A DNA stretch of 64,000 nucleotides from Xestospongia bergquistia (lineage: Eukaryota; Porifera; Demospongiae; Haplosclerida; Petrosiidae): contig OZ014414.1 in assembly GCA_963965975.1 (NCBI GenBank), positions 2,889,501 to 2,953,500 on the forward strand, written 5' to 3'. The notes below the pieces were generated by a model that saw nothing but the letters and a program-made list of their open reading frames with translations, was not told the DNA's origin and did no database searches. Position numbers and translations under genes: made by a program. Of the stretch, positions 45,641-56,170 are shown piece by piece. The first letter of the stretch is position 1; every line of letters begins with the position of its first letter.

Positions 45641-47260
45641 TTTGACATATCAAGGTATTTTCAACTAAAGTTATAGTAGCACATTCCTTTACACACACAG
45701 CTATTACTTAAAAGTGTACACAAATAAGTTGTTTTTATTGTCTGTTAATCTGTCTTCATTTCTCTCTTTATCTGTTTCATTTATCTCTGATGAAACTGAT
45801 TTTGTAGCTATAATTGGAGGATCTTCAGGTGGTTCTGTAGTGATGTAGTCAACACTTATTTAGTTAATACTTGAAATTTTATCATCTTGAAATTCTTCTG
45901 TCACTTGATTCTTCCATTTCATCATTACACTCCTTGCCATTTTCATTATTTTTGGTTTATAATAGCAATGAAACAATGCTCCTACAGGTCCATCTCTTAC
46001 ATTCTAGTAATTCATTGTTTTTAAATAAGTACCCATCAAATACAATTAAATGACCTCCTTAAATCATTTGGTACTACTGCATTGTTTAAAAAACTACCTG
46101 TTTCTCTCCTCTCCACTGTTGACTGAAATCATTATTGAGATTAAAATTTACGACACTATAAATTCATTACGTCATCATGCTATAAAGTTGTAAATTTCCT
46201 TGTTTCAAATTGAATCATTGACTTGGTAAATGCTGATGGAAACGCATGTCCTGGCATAGAAAAGTATTGTAAAATTGTGTATATATCGCGCATCTTGTAG
46301 TTTACACAAATAAAATGGTACTTGTCTTAAAGAAAAAATAGGTGAAATTTGGCTGCACTGTTTGAATTAGTTGCCTTGCATTGAGGCGCTCTTAACCCAA
46401 ATTATTCATGTTTGTAGCAAAATATTTGCATAAAACAATTATATATAATGTGTGTGTGTGTGTTGAGAGAACAGGTAGATGAGGACAAGTGTTCTGATTT
46501 GGTTTTAAATTCGATGAAAACTATGAAACTTGTTGCGAATTTGTTGATAAAAATGATCACAGATTTAAATAATAACGATCTTTATGTAAAAACCTAAACA
46601 ATAAATTTGTTCTGATAGCCTTGAGAATTGACTTAACATCTTTGCCGTATTATAGCAATATGATGCTTCATAAGCCATAATGATATTTAAAGCAATAACT
46701 GACTATTGTTTTAGCAGACATTGAAAAAATGGTAAAATAATCAGTAACCATCACTACAATTGTCCAATTATTAATAATAACTTCATAAGATGGTGTAAAC
46801 TTTGCTTCACTACTTAATTAACAAGAAACACTTTCCCAAAGTCAAAAAGGTCGTCATTAAATCTCCTCATATGTAGGATATAGCACGAAAATATGTAAGT
46901 TAATATAATATATGTAACTGGGCACAGCATTGACTTTTCTTGTAACTTATAATACAACATTAACATAAGATTGTATCTACATCACTCCTGCTGAGTAAGA
47001 TATATTGAAGCTGTAAAATCAATAACCTTAAAGACAGTCACTATATATTTTTATGAACTTGTAGTAGTTATAGCTCCTTTTTCAATGTTACTCATTAAAT
47101 TATATTAAACTGTGAACAACAGACACTACAACATCAAGTCATTAATTATAATTAAGTGTTATAAACTAACTACACACAGCAATATCATTTTTTGCAACTT
47201 GTTTAATACATTTAGATGTGTATATTATGTATTAATTTTATAGTCTTACTAAATATTTTT
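45641..47260. other. Non-coding AT-rich region
   Basis: Short (TG)n at about 46450. No gene recognised. Confidence 0.5.
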
Positions 47261-47263
47261 CGG

Positions 47264-47988
47264 AGCAGCCACAATGATACAACACAGTGAAACTACAGAT
47301 GTTAAGCTAGCAAAGTAGAACTATATAGTAAACGAACAATCAACTCAACTAAAAAAGGTATTCTCAGTGACCACATACTGATAAAATTAATGATGTCATA
47401 ATTAAACTATCATTATTACTATATATGTGTAGAGTTATTATTACACAGATTTATTTAAAGAAATGTTGATAGTAGGAAAGAACTATTCTAAGTTTAGTGC
47501 TGCTAAAGATCATCAATTATCAGTTGAAGAATGTGGATTAAAACTTTTAATACCTACAGAAGCTATTACACCATGGCCAGTAGATGCTTCATATTAAGTT
47601 ACTGCTAATGGATTGTGTAGTGGCAAATTTGAATTTCTTAAAAATAGTATACATATCACTGGAATGTGTTATATGTGTATCTAGTTCATCCCAACTCAAT
47701 AAACCAGTTACAATTCAACTAGAATATTGTGCTAATATTACTAATAACAAACAGGCACAGCATCTAAATTTTGTTGTTCCTAAATGTGGTCCACCCTTCA
47801 AGTTTGAATATATACCAGGAGGATCATTTTCGTCCTGCTTCACAATATGCCACTATATATGCATCTAAAAGAATTTTCATTACCAGCTATAGTATTTTGT
47901 GTTGTGGTTGGTGGTGCTGCATTAGGTCTAGGAGTGGTTCTAGGAGGTACTTTTGGCAATGCCATTGGGTATTGTTATGCAAAATAAT
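47264..47988 (+). pseudogene. ZU5 gene remnant (linker exon and ZU5 exon)
   Basis: 47268-47360 matches the linker exons at 59683 and 61337 (atgatgcaacgtagtgaaact-like) but has an in-frame TAG. 47453-47988 matches the ZU5 exon 61536-62102 (VGKNYSKFSAAKDHQLSVEE...) with a TAA at about 47595, frameshifts, and a shortened glycine-rich end. The spacing is compressed compared with the intact gene. Confidence 0.85.
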
Positions 47989-48009
47989 AGTAAGTAAGTA
48001 TATGCTGTG

Positions 48010-49740
48010 ATTACTTGTCATCTGAATGTGGCCTTTATAATATAATAGTTGTTAACGTAACATAGTATAGTACGTTATATATAACGTAGTATAAATCCAA
48101 AGAGTATTGAATGTTATTTTGACATTTTTTACTCCACTGTTTTCTTTTTCTATATCTATTGTGCTGTAATTTCTTGCGATCTAAAATTATCCTTACAATA
48201 TAATAGTTGGTAAGTGTGATATAATGTAGTATAAATTCTAAGTGTATTAAATGTGATGTTGACATTTTTTATTTTGTAGTTTTCTTTTTTCACATCTATT
48301 GTGTTTCAATTATTTGTCATCTGAATGTGTCCTGTACAATATAAAGGCTAGTAAATGTGATATAATGTAGTAGAAATCCTAAGTACAGGGGATATATAGA
48401 ATGTGATATTTCATTTTTATACTCTTTTTTATCTGCTTCCACTTCTATTGTGCTTTAATTACTTGTCATCTGAATGTGTCCATAATAATATAATAGAATT
48501 ATGTGTAATATAATGTAGGATAAATCCTAAATGTATTGAATGTGATGTTGAGACTTTTACTCTATTGTTTTTTTTCCTATCAATTCAGTTGTGCTGTAAT
48601 TACTTGTTGTCTGAATGTGTCCTTTACAATATAATAAGAGTAAGTGAGATATAATGTAGTATAAATCAAAAGAGTATTGAATATGATGTTGACATTTCTT
48701 TTATTCCACTTTTATTCTTTTGTTATATCTATTGTACTGTAATTATTTGTGATCTAAATTTATCCTTACAATATAATAGTTTATAAGTGTGATATGATGT
48801 GTTATAAATCCTAAGTGTATTGAAGGTGACATTGACATTTTTTACTCTTTTTTCACATCTATTGTATTGTAAATATTTGTCATCTTAATGTGTCCTGTGC
48901 AATATAAAAGTTGGTATGTGTGATATAATGTAGTAGAAATCCTAAGTATATAGAATGTGACGTTGACATTTTTATACTTCATTTCTTCTGCTTCCACTTC
49001 TATTGTGCTGTAATTACTTGTCATCTTAATGTGTCCCTTTACAATATAAGTTTATAAGTGTGATATAATGTAGTATAAATCCAAAATGTACTGATAGTGA
49101 CGTTGACATTTGTTACAATGTAGTTTTCTTTTTCACATCTATTGTGTTTCAATTATTTGTCATCTGAATGTGTTCTGTACAGTATAACAGTTGGTAAGTG
49201 TGATATAATGTAGTAGAAATCCTAAGGATATAGAATGTGACGTTTCATTTTTATACTCTATTTCTTCGCCTTTCACTTCTGTAATTACTTGTCATCTTGT
49301 ACAATATAATAGTTGGTAAGTGTGATATAATGTAGTATAAATCCTAAGTGATGATGTTGACATTATTACTCTGTTGTTTTCTTTTTTCACATGTATATGT
49401 CATGATTACTTGTCATCTGAACATGTCCTTTGCAATATAAATAGTTGGTAAGTGTGATATAATATAGTGTAATCCTAAGTGTATTGAATGTGACCTTAAC
49501 AATTTTTTACTCTATTTTTTCTGTTTCTATATCTATTGTGATGTAAATACTTGTCATCTGAATATGTCCTTTATAATATAATAGTTGGTCAATGTGATAT
49601 AATGTAGTAGAAATCCTAAGTATATTGATGTGACCTTAACATTTTTAACTCTATTGTTTTCTTTTTTCACATCTATTGTGCTGTAATTACTCATCATCTA
49701 AATGTGTCCCTTACAATATAATAATTGGTAAGTGGAATAA
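48010..49740 (+). repeat. ~140-bp tandem satellite, about 12 units
   Basis: Each unit carries tgatataatgtagtataaatcctaag, gacatttt, cacatctattgtg and acttgtcatctgaatgtgtcc. The core recurs at about 48090, 48220, 48360, 48510, 48650, 48790, 48920, 49060, 49200, 49325, 49455 and 49595. It begins at the end of the ZU5 pseudogene. Confidence 0.9.
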
Positions 49741-50193
49741 AGTGAAAGATGAAGCATGATTATTGAACCTTGTGCAAATAATTTTTATTATCAATATGTT
49801 ATTGGTCGATAAGCAATGGATGATGAATGATTATTTACACTTGTACAAGTAATTTAACCTAATTGTGTGTACAGGGAATGTCTTTTTTTTATTTGTTTTA
49901 CTGTAAGAACATGTATTATTGACAATTGTTGTGCATGTATTATGTCCTAATTTTGAAGTTTATCCTCATGCTATAAAAAGTATTTATTATTGTCACAGTA
50001 TGAAATTTATATTTATAATGTTTTGTCAATTGTTGAGAGTGATTTGAGCTATTTTGTTTAACTATATGTAATGTTGTCTAGGTTTATAATGTTAATGCTT
50101 TGCTTATCTATAGCAGTGTTAGTATAGGTAATGTACAGATGTTATGATATCCTCTCTTGATTCATGTTAATGTAGTTATTATAATATATTTAG
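49741..50193. other. Non-coding
   Basis: No recognisable feature in this AT-rich stretch. Confidence 0.5.
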
Positions 50194-50292
50194 TTTGGAT
50201 CTATTCCTGTTATGTTAGCAGTAAAGAAAGGACACAGAGATGTTGTTTTGATTTTGACATAGAAAGGAGACAATGTAGATGTTGTCAATGAA
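50194..50292 (+). pseudogene. Single ankyrin-repeat exon with a stop codon
   Basis: Between a TATTTAG acceptor and a GTAAGT donor lie exactly 99 nt (33 codons), reading FGSIPVMLAVKKGHRDVVL, then ILT, TAG, KGDNVDVVNE. This is one ankyrin repeat (P-x-x-L-A-x-x-x-G-H, V-V-x-x-L, G-x-x-V). The in-frame TAG indicates loss of function. No neighbouring ankyrin exon was found. Confidence 0.65.
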
Positions 50293-51678
50293 GTAAGTGT
50301 TCATGTACATATGTTATGTGATTAAAGCTGTATAAGTAAAGTCAATATTTTTCCTAAAAATGTCAGTAGTTGTTATACTATAGTTGTATTAGGTGCTCAT
50401 TCCAAAATAGCACTGAAATGACAAGAATTGAAGCATCAGCTGTTTAATATTGATTTGTTCATTTAAAAATTGTTTATAAATGTAGTGTCGAGTATATTGC
50501 TCAGCTATAACTACTGTATTTTTTGCTATTGTAACAAATCTGCAATTAAAATAATTCAGCCATTTTTAGTGACAGACTGTTGAAGATCTATAGTTTGTCG
50601 GAATCAATAACTGAGGTAATGTTCATTGTTGTCATAGGCTTGTGAAAAATATGATTAAGGAGTCATATGGAAGGACAAAGATGATGATAGTTGATATGCT
50701 AAGCAACATAAATACCTATGTGTTATATTATTTTCAGTTGGACCATTGACTTAATAGTATATTGTAAGAATTTTTTTCTGTTTGTTTATTGTTTACCAGT
50801 CCCTCAGATTACACTCAACTGTATATAGTTTAAACATCTTGCATAAATTACTATTAAAACAGTTATTCAAGACAACCATAATGCTGATATCAATATTGTT
50901 ACTGTGATAATTTGGATCATGACAATGAAGTGTAACTTTCAAGATATTTTAATGAATAGTAACTATAAGACAAGACATAACATCAACATTATAATCACTT
51001 GATTAAAATAGATATGTAGCTATGTCTCTAAAAATATTCACAAGGAAGATTTTTCTGCCTCATTTTTTGGACTATAAAAAGACACATCTCATCTTTAACT
51101 GTATAAATCTCACTCATTTCAAAGTGTTTGTTCGTCATTTGAATGCTAAATAGTTAAGAGCTCTTTTGTATTGTTGTATATGACTTTTAAAAAGAACATA
51201 TAATTAACCTACATAAAGTAGCTTCTAATGCATGTCACAATCAATGAATTTAATTAATATTAGTACAAATTAGGTATGACTGATCAAGGCTTGAAATCTT
51301 TTGTAACTTTTACCATAGATTGTTTTAACTCAGTGGTTTCATATTGACAAAGTACAGTCCATTACAGCAATAATACCAGCAAAAATGTTATGATAATTTT
51401 TTATAATCTTAAGACTATTTCATTGGTAAGGACCAATTTCCCTGTGAAGCTGAGGACAATTATCCCAAGTATTTCTAATAGTTCAAAAGGACATCATCCA
51501 GTCCCTATAAATATTAATAAAGATGTATGATCACTCCAACAAGGGGTCTAAATGAGAATATAGAAAGCTCTCAGAGTAAATTTTACATGTAAATGTAATT
51601 ATAAACAACACCAAGTGATATAGAAAGATAGAGTTTGCACTGCAAAATTGATTGGTTGATTTAACAATTGTTTGGTTA
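50293..51678. other. Non-coding
   Basis: No recognisable gene or repeat up to the left end of the DNA transposon. Confidence 0.5.
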
Positions 51679-54600
51679 GGCCACTCCAATTAGATTCATT
51701 GTTTCCCGTTTCCCGCCCGCATACTGCCGCTTCTGATGAAGCTAGATTTTAATTATTTCTGAGGTGACAATGGTGTTGGTTAACACGTGTGTTCTGGCTG
51801 CTGAAACGAAACGTATTTTGTTGAATTGAACTATCTTACGAGTGGAGGATGAAGCGCACAGTATTGGTGATTTTTTTATGAATAAAGTAAAGCCTAGGGT
51901 GACGTCTGAATGTGGTCGTGTTTTATCTGTTTACATCGGATCGAATAAGGACTCTCGATTGTGTTAGTGATGAAAATTTGTCACTCGTTCTTGTGATCAA
52001 GTCGTTTGGCATTTCATGAAGTACCATGTGATGGTTGAGGATAGTATGCTTGCTTTACCAGCATGCTTGACTGGTCAAGAGTCTCCTGGAAGTTTCATGT
52101 CAGCTGGCCCAAACAGTGGCATTACCATAGAATTCATTCAAGAAAGAAACAAAACAGACAAGCTCTTTAATGATATCATCTCTTTCTTATCAAGGCATGG
52201 TGCTTTTTTCAATGATTCGAGTGAATTGAAGTTGGCAAAAAAGCTAGTACACATCTTGCAAGATATACTATGGTATGTCGACGGCCACCATCATGTATTT
52301 CAGAACAGAGCCCTTGCTCTTCCTTTGATCTTTTCATGCTTCACTGGGTATAACACTCCCCAACTCTCGAAATACCGCAAGAGATTGACATGTAATATAT
52401 CTGCTGATCAAGTGCATGAGTTTGCACTTGATTTGTCCACTGTTCTTCAAAGTAATAATTTCTGGGAAAGACCACAATGGATTGAGCTTAAACCACATTT
52501 CTTAGAACTCGCTGAAAGTTTATCATCTTATGGCCAGTACTTGACAAAGAAAGCAAAGCGTACGAAGCTTTATCACAAATCACCCACTCCTGTTCGTGAA
52601 CTAACCAGTAACCTAAAATCGAAGTTCATTGCACCAGCTTTGTTTCTACCAGCATCTTCCTCATTGGAATCTATCAATCATTTGCTTCAAGACAAATCTG
52701 ATTATCAATACGAAACTTTGACGTACTTCCTCCCCTCTGATTCTGTTCAGAAGCATCGTTTCATGGACACCTTATTTTCTAGTAGTTTGTCATATCCATG
52801 TGTCATACTAGTCTATTCTCTTGGTAGCAATATTGGTAATCAAGTCTTTGCTTGGAAAGTACAAGAGGGCATTGAACCAAGCCTAATTTTCGAAAGAAGT
52901 CAAGCAGTTATAGAAGAAATAAAAAGAACTCTTCCAGTTTACCATAGTAGGGCTATGAAAATAGCTATTTTCTGAAAGTTTGGCCTCATTTCTTCATCTG
53001 TTAAGCCAGCCGTTTTACATTATTTTTATAAGGATCTTACAGGTTAGTCAGTATTGTACACTTATTTTATGGTTGGTAACTGTATTTACAGGTGATCAAT
53101 CTGCATCTACAACAACGGATGAGGCTCAGATTGATACTCGAGTTCGTGAACTCATAGACATGGAAGATCCTAGCATCATGTTTGACCTTCGATCTCTCAA
53201 TACAAATGAAGCTAGTCAATACGATTCTTTTTGGGAAGACTGTCAAAAATTTTTGACTGAAGATATTTCTGCAGCTGTTGACGATAGACGCCATGGACTA
53301 ATTACTCACCTGTCTAGAGCAATTTCTATCAGAGATCTAGTGGAACAAGTTCAAGTATGTTGCCCTCCTGGGACACCTATACCATTATTAGAGTGGGTGC
53401 GCCTTCAATTCTGGCCCAAAACACCATCTGCCAGGAGTTCTCTGCAATACACAGGACGATTTGAGATGAAATTCATGATACAACAGAGACAGTGGCACCG
53501 ACAACATCCAGATTCTCATTATGCAGCAGCCTCAATTCGTTATATGCGGGAGTATGCTCTTACTGTAAGGGACCACTGTTCCTTCATTTGTCTTGATGAT
53601 AAACATAAGGTGAAAGTAGGTGAGCCAGGATTTCCAGTTGCATTGGCTGAGAGAGGGAGGAGAGTCCCTGTCCGACTAGACAAATTTCTCACTGTTGGGG
53701 ACCATGATTTTACAAAATTCTCACTCATACTTTCAATTGTCTTTTTTGTCGATATACCTCATCAAATCTCTGATTCTTGGTACTCAGGTATGTACACATG
53801 CGTACTGTAATTATGTATCTGTGAGCTTGTATAAATAAAAAGGTGGCTTAATTTGTCAAAGCTCTATGTAATTTTTGAGGCATAAGCATTTCACATAATG
53901 TTGATGTTGCAATGTTTCGAGATGTGCCAATTAAGTTGCCACATGTAGTATTCAAGCAACCTTTTTCATGAATAACCATGTGGTTAAATCTTGAATATTA
54001 TAAAAGCACATATACTCGTGTCCCCACAGTAACAGAAGAAAGGCACACTTATATGCTAGTCACTAATAAAATTAATGATTTAAGGTGTGGTACACACTAT
54101 ACAGGCAAAACACCATTACAAATAAGGTTAAAATTCTTGCTTCTTAAATCATGTACATGGTTAGGGAGGAATTGCACCCCTGAATTGTAGTTAAATGCTG
54201 GCTTGGAGTATAATGGTGAATGACAGTAGAGTGAAAAAAGCCTTTATCTAGTGTTTGTTACAGTAGACTGCTTATAAAAAGATATGTGCTTATATGAGGA
54301 CCTTGCCGATATTCAGATTTTATGTTATGCATTAAAATTTTATGTAATTTTTCTAGCATGATCCTGACTGCTATTTACACTTGGTTTTCATGTCTCAACT
54401 ATCAGAAATTTTTGTAAGCACTTTTCAGATATTTTTTTTGAAATAGGGAAACAACAAATGACCTAATGTACACTATTTTTTATTTGATACTATTATGAAT
54501 CTGTGATTTTACATTGTAGGTACTGTTTTTGTTGGACTTAAAGACGCAATATTTGAGCCGTCATGCGAGTTATATCAGCTTATGCAATCTCAGTCATTTT

Positions 54601-55846
54601 CAAAGTCTGTTTTGTCCTTGTACACAGATGGAGGTCCAGACCATCATCTGACATACATGTCTGTCAAGCTTTCCTTAATATGTCTCTTTTTGAAATTGGA
54701 CTTAGATTATCTCTGTGCTGGATGAACAGCTCCGTACCATAGTTGGAGGAACCCGGTCGAGCAAATCATGTCAGTCCTTAACTTGGGGCTTCAATGTGTT
54801 GGGTTAGCTCGTGATCTAATGCCTGATGATTTCGAGAAAGAAGTTGGAAAATGTAACAACCTCACTGAACTGAGAAAAATTGCATCACACAAGAGTGGAA
54901 TTAAATTAGCTGTCCAAGATTCTCTTTCTCCGGTCAAAGTACTTCTTTGCTCTATATTTAACCAATTAAAGCTGCACGACAACGATATTAGGTCTTTTGC
55001 ATCAGCTTCTCCAGATGAACTGCATGATTTTTGGTCTGCTGTTATTGCAGTCGAATCAACTCTACAGGAAGGAGGAAGATATTGTAAGGATAATTTAGAC
55101 CAACACTCTTCCATAGCAGAGTTTATCTCACATTGCTGCCAGTCTACTCAATATACGTTCAATATTTTGAAATGTGGGAAAGTAACATGTACTCTCTGCA
55201 AACCTGTTAAGCTTCCAGCTGATGTCTTTCAAAAGCTGCACCATATCCCTCATCCAGTACTTGGAGAAGATAATCACTACAAGCCTTTTTCTGAAGTTTT
55301 TGGAAGTGAAACAATAGAGGAATGTCCATCCTTCAAGTCAAATAATAAAGGCAAAAATAGTCTCCCATTTTATGGCCGTCTGCAGCATGTCGAGAATGCT
55401 AATCTCGTTATACAGTGCAGCGAATGTGATATGTGGAGGCTAGTATTCTTGAAATACAAGTTAAAACCTGAGCAACGGAGGGATCTGCAGTCGTTACTTG
55501 ATGATTTCACCTATACCTGAGGGTCTAGATTGGCTGACCTTCTTCCTAACAAATCTATAGAAATTAGAGACCACTCCTGCCATGACCCAATCGAGAAGCT
55601 GTACTAGTCAGCACAGTATGAACCAATTTGTATTCATTGTGGTATAGAAGAACCATTCACTAGTACCAGCAGCTATCCTCGTTGTGTCAGCTGTGTTGGC
55701 AAACCAATCATCAAAAAGTAAAAGTTGGTTTCAGTGCACTTTTAATTTTTTGTTAAAAATCATACAAAATAATTAATGTTTAATAAAATAATGAATAATA
55801 CCGCCCGCGCGTGTAATGGGAAACAAGGAATCTCATTGGAGTGGCC
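51679..55846 (+). mobile_element. TIR DNA transposon (4.2 kb), DDE transposase, TA target duplication
   Basis: The left end GGCCACTCCAATTAGATTC and the right end, read inverted, GGCCACTCCAATGAGATTC share about 30 bp of inverted repeat continuing into TTGTTTCCC. TA lies outside both ends (51677-51678 and 55847-55848). It contains a three-exon transposase with stops. Superfamily not assigned with certainty. Confidence 0.85.
52016..55720 (+). pseudogene. DDE-type transposase, interrupted by stop codons
   Basis: Exons 52016 to about 53050, about 53093-53789 and about 54520-55720 join in frame. Candidate catalytic residues: Asp in FICLDDKHKVKVGEPG (about 53590), Asp in LYTDGGPDHHLTY (54627-54629) and Glu in WRNPVEQIM (54759-54761). 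Cys pairs (VTCTLC, CSEC, CIHC, CVSC) follow near the C-terminus. In-frame TGA at 52973-52975, TGA at 54723-54725 just before the Glu block, TGA at 55518-55520 and a TAG near 55605 break it. The GGPD...NPVE spacing recalls an invertebrate transposase family I cannot name safely. Confidence 0.8.
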
Positions 55847-55849
55847 TAA

Positions 55850-55861
55850 TGCGCATGCGCG
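55850..55861. promoter_or_regulatory. NRF-1-like palindrome in the presumed promoter
   Basis: TGCGCATGCGCG matches the NRF-1 consensus (YGCGCAYGCGCR). It stands a few bases outside the transposon end and 87 bp before the start codon of the ZU5/death-domain gene, in an otherwise AT-rich region. Confidence 0.55.
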
Positions 55862-55947
55862 AACGGTTGGTAAAGGGTTTTAAAGCAAGTTTGAAAAGTT
55901 GGTTTAGGGTGAGACTACTTTCCGTTACCTCACTGCTTCCATTTGTA

Positions 55948-56170
55948 ATGATTGATATTTCTCAATGGAGAATCAACATTGGATTATGGCATTGTTGTCA
56001 TGTACTACGTAGTGCTACAAAGGGAGCTGTCAACGTTACAGGATTGGTGGAGTCATTGCTGTGCTCTGAAAATGGGGATGTTACAAATCTGGTTTTCTCC
56101 CTGATTATGTTCCTTTTGTTGCTTCTTATATTATCTGATGATGTTGAATTCAATCCTGGACCTTTAACAG
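55948..56170 (+). CDS. Exon 1: hydrophobic leader with 2A-like motif
   Basis: MIDISQWRINIGLWHCC, hydrophobic VFSLIMFLLLLLILS, then DDVEFNPGP (DVEFNPGP at 56140-56163), ending phase 1. The predicted released leader is 71 residues, against 72 in the minus-strand gene. The 2A core residues D, E, N, P, G, P are all present. Confidence 0.85.

Noticed and set aside
48000-49740. Possible CRISPR array
   Set aside because: Units of ~140 bp repeat along their whole length with no unique spacers; an animal satellite.
54791-55114. Minus ORF within the transposase region
   Set aside because: Antisense shadow of the transposase frame.
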